DNA of 64,000 nt, from contig CAVVTG010000002.1 of assembly GCA_963751105.1 (NCBI GenBank), positions 1,736,001 through 1,800,000 on the forward strand, given 5' to 3'. The stretch is from JACVRW01 sp963751105 (GTDB lineage: Bacteria; Actinomycetota; Thermoleophilia; Solirubrobacterales; Thermoleophilaceae). The notes under the pieces are model-generated. The model was not told the DNA's origin. It searched no databases and saw only the letters and a program-made list of their open reading frames with translations. Position 1 is the stretch's first letter. Each line of letters begins with the position of its first letter. Shown here piece by piece: positions 53,525-62,670 of the stretch. Made by a program: the position numbers and the translations under genes.

Positions 53525-54970
53525 TTAAATCCCTGCAAAGAGCGTGTAAACGCCCAGGCCACGCCGCGCATGAAGATCCAGCGTGGAACGCCCGTCCCGG
53601 CGATAGACCTCGGCCCGCCCGGTCACGGCCATCAGCGGCCGTCCCGTGGCCCTCCCCCAGACCCGCACCCGGCCGGCCAGCTTGCGCCGGCCCGACACCT
53701 TGATCACCACGCCCCGGCCGTGTGCGCTCTCGACCTCGTTCAGGGGCCGGCCGAGCTCCCAGGCCAGGTGGGGCTGCAGGGCGCGGTTGGTGGTGGCCGG
53801 GCCGTAGCGGTTGACCGCCTCGGCGCCTCCGGCCAGCTCGAGCGCCCGCTCGAGCTCGGCGTGCACATCCATCCGCACCCTCACCTCGCGCGCCTCCTGG
53901 CGCACGCCGCCGATGCTGCGGTCGAGCTGCGGGAGAGCGGCCAGCCCGATCAGCGCCACGGCGAAGGCGGCGCCCAGCGGCGCCAGCCGCCCGGCCAGGC
54001 CCCCGGCCAGCGCCTCGCCCGCCTGAGCCAGCCGGCCCGCGCCCACGCCGGCCAGGACACAGAAGAGCGCGAGCGCAGGCAGCACGTAGCGGGGGTTGCC
54101 GGAGAAACCGGCCTCGGTCATCAGCACGTAGAGCGCGACCTCGGCGCCGGCGGCCACACCGAGCGCCAGCACCGCCGCCTGCCGGCGCCACAGCGCCACC
54201 GCCGCCGCGACCAGCGTCAACAGCTCTGGCACCGGCCCGACGTGGTTGTGCACGCGGAGGGTCGCTCGCTTCCACGGCGACTCGTGGTGAGAGAGGCTCC
54301 AGAACGGCTCGCTGCGGGCCTGCTCGGCACCGTCGATCGGGTTGCCCGAGCCGAGCCAGTCGGGCACGAGCCAGGCCAGGGGCAGGAGGAGCATCATCCC
54401 GGCCACCAGCGGACGGAGGCCGGGCCTGGCCCAGAAGGCCCAGGCGGCGTAGGGAGCCAGGAACAGGAACAGCTCGGGGCGAAGCAGGCAGCCGAGCGTC
54501 CCGAGCACCAGCGCGTGCGCGGGCCTCCCGTCAAGGTGGCGCTCGATCGCCCACAGCATCAGCGCCACGGCCAGCGGCGCTTCGCTGCCGTGAGCCGCGA
54601 ACTGGTAGGCGTCCGGCGTGAGAGCGAGCGCCAGCGCGGCCACCGCGCCGGCCGCGATGCCGGGCAGGCCCGGTCCGGTCATCCGCCGGGCCAGGCGAAA
54701 GGCGAACACGAGCGCCAGCAGGGCGCCGGTGCGGGCTACGACCATCCAGAGGGCCGGCGGAACGGCGCTGCCGAGCGCGTCGAGCGGCGCCACCAAGGCG
54801 GCGAAGGCCACCGGGAGCGGCTTCCACGACGGCCCGCCCGTGGTGTCGAGCTCGAGCGCCAGCGCCTCGCGCCCCCACACGAGCCAGGCCCACTGGTCGT
54901 AGCTCGCCTCCGACGGCAGCAGCAGGGACAATCCGGCCAGGGCCGCGCAGGCGGCGATCAGCTTTGCCAT
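53525..54970 (-). CDS. Polytopic membrane glycosyltransferase-like protein (paralogue B)
   Basis: This 481-residue protein has about nine membrane segments followed by a soluble C-terminal domain. Its N-terminus is DQWAWLVWGREALALEL followed by GGPSWKPLPVAFAAL, matching the gene at 44308-45942, so the two arose by duplication. The second half has LMTEAGFSGNPRYVLPALALFCV, also shared. Enzymatic role not shown. Confidence 0.78.
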   Translation of the reverse strand: MAKLIAACAALAGLSLLLPSEASYDQWAWLVWGREALALELDTTGGPSWKPLPVAFAALVAPLDALGSAVPPALWMVVARTGALLALVFAFRLARRMTGPGLPGIAAGAVAALALALTPDAYQFAAHGSEAPLAVALMLWAIERHLDGRPAHALVLGTLGCLLRPELFLFLAPYAAWAFWARPGLRPLVAGMMLLLPLAWLVPDWLGSGNPIDGAEQARSEPFWSLSHHESPWKRATLRVHNHVGPVPELLTLVAAAVALWRRQAAVLALGVAAGAEVALYVLMTEAGFSGNPRYVLPALALFCVLAGVGAGRLAQAGEALAGGLAGRLAPLGAAFAVALIGLAALPQLDRSIGGVRQEAREVRVRMDVHAELERALELAGGAEAVNRYGPATTNRALQPHLAWELGRPLNEVESAHGRGVVIKVSGRRKLAGRVRVWGRATGRPLMAVTGRAEVYRRDGRSTLDLHARRGLGVYTLFAGI

Positions 54971-55088
54971 CGTCCGGCGGCACGCTAGGCCCGCACCCCC
55001 GGGGCTCTGTGAAGGCCACGTGACGAGGGCGTGAAAGAGTGATGAAGGCCGGAGCCTGCCGGACCCTGTTCTACGCTACGGGGCGGCC

Positions 55089-56147
55089 ATGAAGCTGATC
55101 ATCCAGATCCCGTGCCTCGACGAGGCGGAGACCCTGCCGGGCACCCTGGCCGATCTCCCACGTGAGGTCGCGGGCGTGGACGAGGTGGAGTGGCTCGTGA
55201 TCGACGACGGCTCCACCGACGCCACGGTCGAGGTCGCGCGCGCGCACGGCGTGCACCACGTGGTGCGGCTCACCAACAACAAGGGGCTGGCCGCCGCATT
55301 CCAGGCCGGGCTCGACGCCTGCCTCAAGCTCGGCGCCGATCTGATCGTCAACACCGACGCCGACAACCAGTACTTCGGCGGCGACATCCCCAAGCTCGTC
55401 GCGCCCATCCTGGCCGGCGAGGCCGACATGGTGATCGGCGACCGCGAGACCGACCAGATCGAGCACTTCTCGCCGCTCAAGAAGCGGCTGCAGCGCCTCG
55501 GCAGCGCGGTGGTCCGGCGGGCGTCCGGCACCAACGTGCCCGACACCACCTCGGGCTTCCGCGCCTACAACCGCGAGGCGGCGCTGCAGCTGCAGGTGGT
55601 CTCGAAGTTCACCTACACCCTCGAGACGATCATCCAGGCGGGCAAGCAGACCGTGGCCGTCGACCACGTCCCGATCCGGACCAACGAGCAGACGCGCGAG
55701 TCGCGGCTGTTCCCGTCGATGTGGTCCTACGTGCGGCGTAACACGGCCTCGATCTTCCGCATCTACGCGCTGTACGAGCCGCTGCGGCTGTTCGTGGCCG
55801 CCGCGCTGGTCACCGCGCTGGTGGGCGCCTTCTTCTGGGTGCGCTTCGCCTACTTCGTCGTCATCGGCGACAGCGACGGCCACATCCAGTCGATCATCTT
55901 CGGCTCGACGCTGTTCATCATCGCCGTGCAGTTCGCCGCTCTCGGGGTTCTGGGCGACATCCTGGCCGGCAGCCGCGTGCTTCAGCAGCGCATCCTCGAG
56001 CGGGTGCGCCGGGTCGAGCTGCACGTGGGCGTGGAGCCCTCGCACTACGAGCCGGGCGCCGAGGACAGCGGCCAGGCGCGCACCACCGGCGCCCACGCCG
56101 GCCGGGCCACCGGCAAGACCGAGGAGCGAGAGGCGCTCAAGCTGTGA
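55089..56147 (+). CDS. Family 2 glycosyltransferase (dolichyl/polyprenyl-phosphate mannosyltransferase-like)
   Basis: This 352-residue protein has a GT-A domain with IQIPCLDEAETLPG, LVIDDGSTDATVEVA and the DxD motif TDADNQY, then two to three C-terminal membrane helices (VAAALVTALVGAFFW and ALVALGVLGDI-like region). It probably charges a polyprenyl phosphate with a sugar for the GT-C enzymes of this locus. It starts a plus-strand operon with a methyltransferase and a flippase; the 118 bases to the divergent paralogue B gene hold the promoters. Confidence 0.9.
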   Translation: MKLIIQIPCLDEAETLPGTLADLPREVAGVDEVEWLVIDDGSTDATVEVARAHGVHHVVRLTNNKGLAAAFQAGLDACLKLGADLIVNTDADNQYFGGDIPKLVAPILAGEADMVIGDRETDQIEHFSPLKKRLQRLGSAVVRRASGTNVPDTTSGFRAYNREAALQLQVVSKFTYTLETIIQAGKQTVAVDHVPIRTNEQTRESRLFPSMWSYVRRNTASIFRIYALYEPLRLFVAAALVTALVGAFFWVRFAYFVVIGDSDGHIQSIIFGSTLFIIAVQFAALGVLGDILAGSRVLQQRILERVRRVELHVGVEPSHYEPGAEDSGQARTTGAHAGRATGKTEEREALKL

Positions 56148-56815
56148 GTGACACCGAGTCCGTGCGCGGCCGGCCGGGCCGGCCGCTTCGGCCAAGCGGC
56201 GGCGCCACTGCGGACGTCCCCACCGGCAACACGTTCGACAAGTACGGATCGTCGAACCCGGTGGTGCGCCGCCTGATGACGGGCTTCCACACCGCTCTCG
56301 ACGAGCTCTGGGACCGCGCCGCGCCGGAGTCGGTGCTCGACGTGGGCTGCGGCGAGGGCGTGCTCACCGTCGAGTGGGCCGAGCGGCTGGGCCACCGCCG
56401 CGTGGTGGGCATCGATCTCGACGACCCCAAGCTGCGCGCCGAATGGGAGCAGCGCTCGCGGCCCAACCTCGAGTTCAGAGGCGAGGAGGCCACCCGGCTC
56501 GGCTTCGCCGACTCGGAGTTCGACCTGGCCTCGGCGATCGAGGTGCTCGAGCACGTGCCCGAGCCCGAGGCCACCGTGGCCGAGATGGCCCGTGTGGCCC
56601 GGCGACACCTGCTGGTGTCCGTTCCGCGCGAGCCACTCTGGCGGGCGCTCAACATGGCCCGCGGCGCGTACCTGCGCGATCTGGGCAACACCCCGGGCCA
56701 CGTGAACCACTGGTCCAAGCGGGACTTCGTCTCCCTCCTCTCGCGTCACGGGACGGTGGAGGAGGCCCGCTCGCCGTTCCCGTGGACCATGCTGCTTGTC
56801 CGGCTCGACGGCTAG
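56144..56815 (+). CDS. Class I SAM-dependent methyltransferase
   Basis: This 223-residue protein has SAM motif I VLDVGCGEGVLTVEW at about residues 65-79, an acidic VVGIDLDDPKL, and the EVLEHVPEPEAT post-motif. The N-terminal 30 residues are Pro/Arg-rich. GTG start, overlapping the GT2 stop by 4 nt. Likely acts on a glycan lipid intermediate, by context only. Confidence 0.87.
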   Translation: MSDTESVRGRPGRPLRPSGGATADVPTGNTFDKYGSSNPVVRRLMTGFHTALDELWDRAAPESVLDVGCGEGVLTVEWAERLGHRRVVGIDLDDPKLRAEWEQRSRPNLEFRGEEATRLGFADSEFDLASAIEVLEHVPEPEATVAEMARVARRHLLVSVPREPLWRALNMARGAYLRDLGNTPGHVNHWSKRDFVSLLSRHGTVEEARSPFPWTMLLVRLDG

Positions 56816-58175
56816 CTCGGACTCCGTCTCCTACGGGCGCGGCGCGGCGATCCTGTCGGTGGGGATCGGCCTCACCGGCCTGATCACCTTCAGCTACTTC
56901 TCGCTCGCCTCGCACGCGCTGCCCGAGGCCGAGTACGGGCGCATCACGCTGCTGTGGTCGGCGATGTTCATCACCGTCTCGGTGCTCTACCGCCCGGTCG
57001 AACAGCTGCTCTCGCGGACGATCGCCGACCACGACGCACGCGGCATCGAGGGCTCCCATCACCTGCGCGTGGCCGCGACGATCCAAATGGGCCTTGCGCT
57101 GCTGTTCGTGCTGGTCGCCCTGGCCCTGCGCGGCCCGATCGAGGACGGCCTGTTCGACGGCTCGTCGGCGCTCTACTGGATCCTCATGGCCGGCGTGCTC
57201 GCCTACGCGGCGAGCTACTTCGCCCGCGGCTACCTCGCCGGTCACCGGCGCTTCGGCCTCTACGGCGGCCTCGTGCTCATGGAGTCGACGTCCCGCACGT
57301 TGTTCGCCCTGGCCGTGACGGTGGGCATCCTCGAGGGCCAGTCGGCGGTGGCCCTGGGCATCGTCGCCGCCCCCCTGGTCTCGCTGGCGGTGGTGCCCCC
57401 GGCCCTCGCGCGGCGCCTGGCCCCGGCGCCCGCTCCCGCCGCTGCGGGCCCCGACCCCGCGCAGCTCGACGCCGCCGCCCGCGACGAGCCCTCGGCCCGC
57501 GAGCCGGAGTTCACCCTGGCGCGAGGCAGCGGCTTCGCCGCCGCGGTGCTGCTGGTGATGCTGTGCGAGCAGACCTTCCTCAACGCCGGGCCGCTGCTGG
57601 TGGAGGCCACGACGGACGGCGGCGAGGGAGCGGTGCTCGCCGGGGTGGTGTTCAACGTGCTCCTGATCGCCCGGGCGGCCCTCACCCTCTTCCAAGCGGT
57701 GCAGACGGCGATCCTGCCCCACCTCACGCGGCTGCGCGCCGTGGGCGAGACCGATCGTCCAGGCGAAGCCGGCGGCTCGGCCGCCGGCGCACGATCCGAT
57801 TTCCGGCGCAGCGTGAGCGTGACGCTGCTGGCCATCGTCTGCTTCGCCGGGGCGGTGGCCCTGGTGATGCTGGTGGCCGGCCCGACCGTGATGAACCTGC
57901 TGTTCGGAGGCGAGTACGACTACGGCCGTGGCGGACTGGTGCTGGTGGCGCTCGGCATGGGCCTCTACCTGGCGGCGGCCACCCTCAACCAGGCTCTCCT
58001 GGCCCACGCACGCGCCGGCCGCGCCTCGGCCGTGTGGGTGGTGACCGCGGCGGCGTTCGTGCTGTTCCTGCTGCTGGTGGAGTTCGACGACCGCGTGCTC
58101 CAGGTGGAGCTGGCCTTCACCGTGGCGGCGCTGGGCCTCAGCTCCGCCCTGTACGCGCTCTATCGCAGCACCTGA
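56796..58175 (+). CDS. Wzx/MATE-like polysaccharide flippase
   Basis: This 459-residue protein has about 12-14 hydrophobic segments starting GAAILSVGIGLTGLITFSYF, with the polysaccharide-synthesis/MOP-fold pattern and an Ala/Pro-rich loop in the middle (about residues 210-235). TTG start, overlapping the methyltransferase end by 20 nt. It would move lipid-linked oligosaccharides across the membrane. Confidence 0.85.
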   Translation: MSGSTASSDSVSYGRGAAILSVGIGLTGLITFSYFSLASHALPEAEYGRITLLWSAMFITVSVLYRPVEQLLSRTIADHDARGIEGSHHLRVAATIQMGLALLFVLVALALRGPIEDGLFDGSSALYWILMAGVLAYAASYFARGYLAGHRRFGLYGGLVLMESTSRTLFALAVTVGILEGQSAVALGIVAAPLVSLAVVPPALARRLAPAPAPAAAGPDPAQLDAAARDEPSAREPEFTLARGSGFAAAVLLVMLCEQTFLNAGPLLVEATTDGGEGAVLAGVVFNVLLIARAALTLFQAVQTAILPHLTRLRAVGETDRPGEAGGSAAGARSDFRRSVSVTLLAIVCFAGAVALVMLVAGPTVMNLLFGGEYDYGRGGLVLVALGMGLYLAAATLNQALLAHARAGRASAVWVVTAAAFVLFLLLVEFDDRVLQVELAFTVAALGLSSALYALYRST

Positions 58176-58194
58176 CGTACGTATCCTCGGGAGC

Positions 58195-58662
58195 ATGGCC
58201 AAGAAACCTCAGGTGGGCGACCCCGCACCCGACTTCGAGCTCGAGGGAACCGATGGGCGTTTTTCCCTGTCGGAGCACCGCGGCGAGCGCGTGGTCCTTC
58301 TCTTCTACCCCGGCGACAACACGGCGGTCTGCACGAAGCAGTTCTGCTCCTACCGCGACAACTCCGAGGCCTTCGGGGCGCTCGACGCCACCGTCGTCGG
58401 GATCTCGGGCCAGAGCGTGTCGTCGCACCGGGACTTCACCGACAAGCACAGCCTGACCGTGCCTCTGCTGGCCGACGAGAGCGGCGAGGTGGCCAAGAGC
58501 TACGGCGCCCGCGCGCCCGTGGCGGGCACCAAGCGGGCGGTGATCATCGTCGACGAGGACGGCATCGTCCGTCATCGCCACGACCACCTCTTCGGGCTCG
58601 ACTTCCAGACCGTGGGCGATCTGCGCACGGCACTCGAATCGCTCCCTGCTCGCGCGGCCTGA
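58195..58662 (+). CDS. bcp: Thiol peroxidase Bcp (peroxiredoxin Q)
   Basis: This 155-residue peroxiredoxin has the peroxidatic Cys46 in DNTAVCTKQFC and the resolving Cys51, the PrxQ arrangement with a five-residue spacing. It reduces hydrogen peroxide and organic peroxides in the cytoplasm using thioredoxin-type donors. The region VVGISGQSVSSHRDF is also typical. Confidence 0.93.
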   Translation: MAKKPQVGDPAPDFELEGTDGRFSLSEHRGERVVLLFYPGDNTAVCTKQFCSYRDNSEAFGALDATVVGISGQSVSSHRDFTDKHSLTVPLLADESGEVAKSYGARAPVAGTKRAVIIVDEDGIVRHRHDHLFGLDFQTVGDLRTALESLPARAA

Positions 58663-58673
58663 ACGGGGAGGGC

Positions 58674-59393
58674 GTGCCCGGCGAGACGCTGTCCATCCCC
58701 GCGCGCTTCAGCGGCCCGCCCGGGTCGGCCAACGGCGGCTACACCTGCGGCCGCGTGGCCCAGCTGGTCGGAGCCGAGGAGGTCGAGGTGGCCCTGCGCG
58801 CTCCCCCGCCGCTCGACACCCCCCTGGCCGTCGAGCGCGACGGCCGGGGCGTGGAGCTCTTCGAGAGGGAGACCCTGGTCGCCGAGGGACGGCCGGCCGA
58901 GCTTCTACTGGAGGTCCCCGACGCCGTGCCCGCGGACGAGGTTGCGCACGCCGAGGAGGAGGGCCGCGAGCGCTGGACCGCCCGGCATCCGTTTCCCACC
59001 TGCTTCGTCTGCGGGCCCGACCGGCAGCCCGGCGACGGCCTGCTGATCTTCCCGGTGGAGCTGCCCGGCCGCGACGGGTTGTACGGCGCGTCCTGGACCC
59101 CCGACGACTCGGTTGCCGACGGCGACGGCTACGCATGTACCGAGGACGTTTGGGCGGCGCTCGACTGTCCCACCAGCGCCCCGGTGGCCAACTACGGCGA
59201 CGGGCCCCCGGTGGTGCTGGCCCGCCTCACCGCGCGGCTCGGCTGTCCCGTGCGCGTGGGCGAGGCGCACACGATCCTGTCCTGGGCCCTCGATCACGAC
59301 GGGCGAAAGCGCCACTCCGCGGCGGCGCTGTACGACTCCGAGGGCCGGATGCTGTGCGCCTCGCAGGCGCTCTGGATCGAGCTTCGGCAGTAG
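58674..59393 (+). CDS. Hypothetical protein, hotdog-thioesterase-like
   Basis: This 239-residue protein (GTG start) has GPPGSANGGYTCGRVAQLVG near its N-terminus, which resembles acyl-CoA thioesterase II-like hotdog proteins, and HPFPTCFVCGP in the middle. A second hotdog-like half follows (VLARLTARLG to LWIELRQ). Double-hotdog organisation is inferred from pattern only. It follows bcp by 11 bases. Confidence 0.6.
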   Translation: MPGETLSIPARFSGPPGSANGGYTCGRVAQLVGAEEVEVALRAPPPLDTPLAVERDGRGVELFERETLVAEGRPAELLLEVPDAVPADEVAHAEEEGRERWTARHPFPTCFVCGPDRQPGDGLLIFPVELPGRDGLYGASWTPDDSVADGDGYACTEDVWAALDCPTSAPVANYGDGPPVVLARLTARLGCPVRVGEAHTILSWALDHDGRKRHSAAALYDSEGRMLCASQALWIELRQ

Positions 59394-59411
59394 AGGTTCA
59401 GTCAGAGCAGC

Positions 59412-60259
59412 GTGTTCACAATCGAGCAGCGAGATGATCTGCGCGAGCGGGTGCTGCGAGTCGCGCGCGACGATGACCGCGTTGTCGCGGGCGCCGTCGT
59501 CGGCTCGCTGGCGTGGGACGAGGGCGACCGCTTCTCCGATCTGGATCTCACGTTCGGCATCGTCGATCATGTCTCCGTCGCCGCGGTGCTCGCCGACTGG
59601 ACACGCACGCTCAGCCACGAGCTGGCCGCGGTCCAGCTTGTCGATCTCGAGCGCGGCCGCACTGTCTACCGGGTCTTCCTCCTGCCGCAAGCGCTCCAGT
59701 TCGACCTGTCGATGACCCCGGCGTCGCACTTTCGGCCTGCCGGTTCGCGGTTTCGGCTGGTGTTCGGCGAAACGGCTGCCGGCGAACCCGCGGTCCCGCC
59801 GCCGAAAGGCCAGCTCTTCATCTCAACGCCGGCGGTGGCTGAGGATCTCTTCGGCTGGGGCGTCATCTACGCGCTGCACGCCCGCGCATGCATCGAGCGT
59901 CGGCGCGTCTGGCAGGCCGAGCACTACGTCGGCGCCGTACGCGACCACGCGCTGTCGCTGGCCTGCCTACGCCGAGGCCTGCCCGCCGTCCAGGCCCGCG
60001 GATATGACGACCTACCCGTCAAGACACTTGCCCGATTCGCGCAGACGCGCGTCGATTCGGTCGCGCCCGAGTCACTCCGGGCAGCCCTCGCCGCTTCAGT
60101 GTCGATGCTCATAGACGAGGCAGCCGAAGCCGATCTGCCAACCGCAGACGTCGTCGCGGAGCGGATCGCCGATGGCTCGGTGAGATCCGACACGCCTTGC
60201 TCGGGCACCTCGGACAGCGCGCCCGAGACAGACTCGCGGGTCTCAGGTGTTTGGCTTGA
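59412..60259 (+). CDS. Nucleotidyltransferase-fold protein, probable frameshift near the end
   Basis: The N-terminal pattern GSLAWDEGDRFSDLDLTFGI (Gly-Ser and Asp-x-Asp) is that of minimal or aminoglycoside-type nucleotidyltransferases, followed by an alpha-helical C-terminal domain. The original frame has no stop until 60890 because it runs antisense through the next gene. A shift near 60171-60173 continues as WLGEIRHALLGHLGQ and ends at 60259, a plausible natural end overlapping the convergent gene by 17 bases. Start GTG 59412. Confidence 0.7.
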
Positions 60260-61106
60260 TCTCCCAGAGGACCTGGCCGGGTTTGTTGCTCGCCCCCCTG
60301 CAGGTGTATTGCGGGTTGGAGGACGTGCAGGTGTTGCTGAATGGACCGGTCCAGGGATACGTGGTGGTGATGGTGAAGGTCCCCGGAGGAACGCTCGGCT
60401 GCATGGAATTGGCAGCGAAGTTCCAGACGGTGGTGTTGGAGCAGCCGAGCAGCGGCCCGCCGTCCGATCCCCAGTTGGCTATGCCGGTGAGGGCTTCGAG
60501 CGCGGTGCCGGGGCGGACCTCCGGGTCCCAGACGTCGGTCGCCAACTTCGAACTGGAGACCGTGTCGAGGTCGTAGAGGGTGTGGTTCAGCAACGTCGCC
60601 GAGCAGTCGTGGCCGCCGGACGTATCGCCCAGCACCGAAGGCGCACCGAGGATCGACAGGGAGGCGGCGCCGAATCGACGGGGCACAGGGGCCAGAGCGA
60701 CTCGTCCGCGCCGGCGGCCCTTGCTCAACGGCATGGCTCGGTAGCTCACCCGGTGGCGGGAGGCGCTGTAGCCAGGCCGGCTCAACCTGAGCGCCACCGC
60801 GCGCCCAGGGCGTCGGCCCGCGATATGAAGCACGCCGGTGGCCGCGGGCGTCCCGCTCGGAAACAGTCGGCGGTGCAGCCTCGCGACTGAGACCGCACCG
60901 GAGCGTCCGCCATTGGTTACCCATGTGACCTGTCGGCCGACGCCGCGCAGTATCAGCCGGCCTCCTCTGACCTCACCGCTCTTGGCCGAATGCACGAACA
61001 CGGTGGCGCCGCCCGGCGCAGCCGGGGCGGTCGCGGGCCACGCGCCGATCAGCCCGGCCACGACGAGAACCAGTCCGGCGATCTTCCGAGAGAACCAGAC
61101 GCCCAA
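60243..61106 (-). CDS. Hypothetical secreted protein
   Basis: This 287-residue protein has a signal peptide (hydrophobic core GLVLVVAGLIGAWPATAPAAP), a basic Gly/Arg-rich N-terminal half, and a C-terminal half with four cysteines and many Thr/Ser/Asn (CSATLLNH, GCSNTTVWNF, SNTCTSSNPQYTCRG). Two disulfides are likely. Not recognised as a known family. Confidence 0.7.
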   Translation of the reverse strand: MGVWFSRKIAGLVLVVAGLIGAWPATAPAAPGGATVFVHSAKSGEVRGGRLILRGVGRQVTWVTNGGRSGAVSVARLHRRLFPSGTPAATGVLHIAGRRPGRAVALRLSRPGYSASRHRVSYRAMPLSKGRRRGRVALAPVPRRFGAASLSILGAPSVLGDTSGGHDCSATLLNHTLYDLDTVSSSKLATDVWDPEVRPGTALEALTGIANWGSDGGPLLGCSNTTVWNFAANSMQPSVPPGTFTITTTYPWTGPFSNTCTSSNPQYTCRGASNKPGQVLWEIKPNT

Positions 61107-61175
61107 GGCGGCTCATCCTACATGCGGCCTGGTGACAGGTCTGGTTAGGTAGGGACATCCTGACGAGGAGAGACC

Positions 61176-61916
61176 ATGCCTGAGGACAAGGTCGGAACGC
61201 GCGAGGAATGGCAGGCCGCGCGCGACGAGCTGGCAAAGCTCGAAGCCCAGCAGGCCGAACGGAATGAGGAGATCAAGCGCAAGCGACGCGAGCTGCCCTG
61301 GGTCGCGGTTGAGAAGGAGTACGAGTTCGACACCCAGGAGGGCAAGAAGACACTTGCGGAGCTGTTCGACGGCCGCTCCCAGCTGCTGGCCTACAACATC
61401 ATGTACGGACCCGACTACGCGGTCGGGGCCTGTCCCGGATGCACGAACCTCGCCGACGGCTTCGACGCTACGACGCTGCTTCACCTCAACAAGCGCGACG
61501 TGACCATGATCTGTTTCTCGCGGGCGCCAATCGACCGGCTCACCGCCTACAAAGAGCGCATGGGCTGGGAGTTTCCGTACGCCTCGACCTACGACACCGA
61601 CTTCCCCTGGGACTTCGGCCTGGCGCTGACCGAAGACCAGGCCGAGCAGATCCCCGAGGTCAAGCAGATGGTCGACGACCCGCCCGAGTGGCTTAGGTTC
61701 TGGGCGTCCCAGGTCGGCGCCGAGCTCAAGGATGGCCTCCGCGAGAACCCGAGCTACATCGCCTTCGCGAAGGACAACGGAACCGTCTACCACACATATA
61801 CGGTGTCGGCGCCTGACCCGTTCGTCGCGCCGTACCTCAACTTCCTGCTCGACCGAACGCCGAAAGAACAGCCCGGAGGACCGCTCAACTACCGGAAGGA
61901 CGAGTACCCGGACTGA
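61176..61916 (+). CDS. DUF899 (thioredoxin-like) family protein
   Basis: This 246-residue protein has the DUF899 pattern: REEWQAARDELAKLEAQ, RRELPWVAVEKEYEF, LLAYNIMYGPDY, and the Cys pair in GACPGCTNLADGF (CxxC), then SRAPIDRLTAYKERMGWEFPYAST and HTYTVSAPD. A good Shine-Dalgarno (GAGGAGAG) precedes the ATG. Function uncertain; a thiol or redox role is inferred from the fold. Confidence 0.85.
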   Translation: MPEDKVGTREEWQAARDELAKLEAQQAERNEEIKRKRRELPWVAVEKEYEFDTQEGKKTLAELFDGRSQLLAYNIMYGPDYAVGACPGCTNLADGFDATTLLHLNKRDVTMICFSRAPIDRLTAYKERMGWEFPYASTYDTDFPWDFGLALTEDQAEQIPEVKQMVDDPPEWLRFWASQVGAELKDGLRENPSYIAFAKDNGTVYHTYTVSAPDPFVAPYLNFLLDRTPKEQPGGPLNYRKDEYPD

Positions 61917-61965
61917 AGTACCCATCCGGTCGGGGCCAGCCAGCAAGCCACCGTAGGATTGCGGC

Positions 61966-62367
61966 GTGCCGTTCACACTCAGGAACCTCAGGGAGGACCT
62001 GGAGGACGTCGGGTCCAGGTTCGACGGCGCACCGGATCTGGAGTTCCGGTTGGCGACCGAGGCGCTCGAGCTCGAGCAATCCGGCCTGAGCTATCAGCGC
62101 GTCCCGCCCGGCTATCGCTTTCCGTACGGCCACACGCACAAGAAGCAGGAGGAGGTGTACGTCGTCGTGCGCGGGAGCGGGCGGATGAAGCTCGACGCCG
62201 AGATCGTCGAGCTCAAGGAGTGGGACGTGGTGCGTGTCCCGCCCGGGACGTGGCGAGGCTACGAAGCCGGGCCGGAGGGCCTCGAGATCATCGTCATCGG
62301 CGCGCCCAATCTCGGCGATGCTCGGCGCGAAGACGTCGAGGGCCAGCGCGACTGGTGGGCTGACTAG
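61966..62367 (+). CDS. Cupin domain protein
   Basis: This 133-residue single cupin has the two conserved motifs: PYGHTHKKQEEVYVVVRGSG with His-His-Glu metal ligands, then WDVVRVPPGTWRGYEAG. GTG start. It could be an isomerase, dioxygenase or sensor; nothing nearby tells which. Confidence 0.83.
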   Translation: MPFTLRNLREDLEDVGSRFDGAPDLEFRLATEALELEQSGLSYQRVPPGYRFPYGHTHKKQEEVYVVVRGSGRMKLDAEIVELKEWDVVRVPPGTWRGYEAGPEGLEIIVIGAPNLGDARREDVEGQRDWWAD

Positions 62368-62420
62368 GTGTAGCTCCTGGCTCGCACCCCTCGAGGAGGG
62401 CATGCGCAGCTCGGCCGGCC

Positions 62421-62657
62421 TCAGATCGGCTGCAGCATCGATTCGCCGCAGTTGCGGCAGATCACGTTCGCCGTGTCCGACATGCGGGCGATGGTCGAGT
62501 GGGCGAGGCAGTTGGGGCACTCGGAGCGCAGCTCGAAGCGGTGCAGGCAGGACACGCAGCGGTAGCGGCCGGCCAGATTCGTGCCGCGCAGCCACGGCTC
62601 GCCGCAGTCCGGGCAGATGGGCCCGAGATCGATTCGCTCCTCGTCGCTCACCGGCAT
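62421..62657 (-). CDS. Small zinc-ribbon protein
   Basis: From ATG 62657 the product is about 78 residues; an upstream ATG at 62687 would overlap fmt by 17 bases. Four CxxC pairs (ICPDCGEP, RCVSCLHRF, ECPNCLAHS, ICRNCGESM) make two likely zinc sites. Function unknown; such proteins are often nucleic-acid or ribosome-associated. Confidence 0.75.
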   Translation of the reverse strand: MPVSDEERIDLGPICPDCGEPWLRGTNLAGRYRCVSCLHRFELRSECPNCLAHSTIARMSDTANVICRNCGESMLQPI

Positions 62658-62670
62658 CGCCCGGTCAACG

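Noticed and set aside
60260..60890. Extension of the nucleotidyltransferase frame over the secreted-protein gene
   Set aside because: It is antisense to a gene with a signal peptide and has no similarity of its own.
62388..62400. Short hairpin CCCTC-GAG-GAGGG between the convergent cupin and zinc-ribbon genes
   Set aside because: Only five pairs and no U-tract on either strand; too weak to call a terminator.
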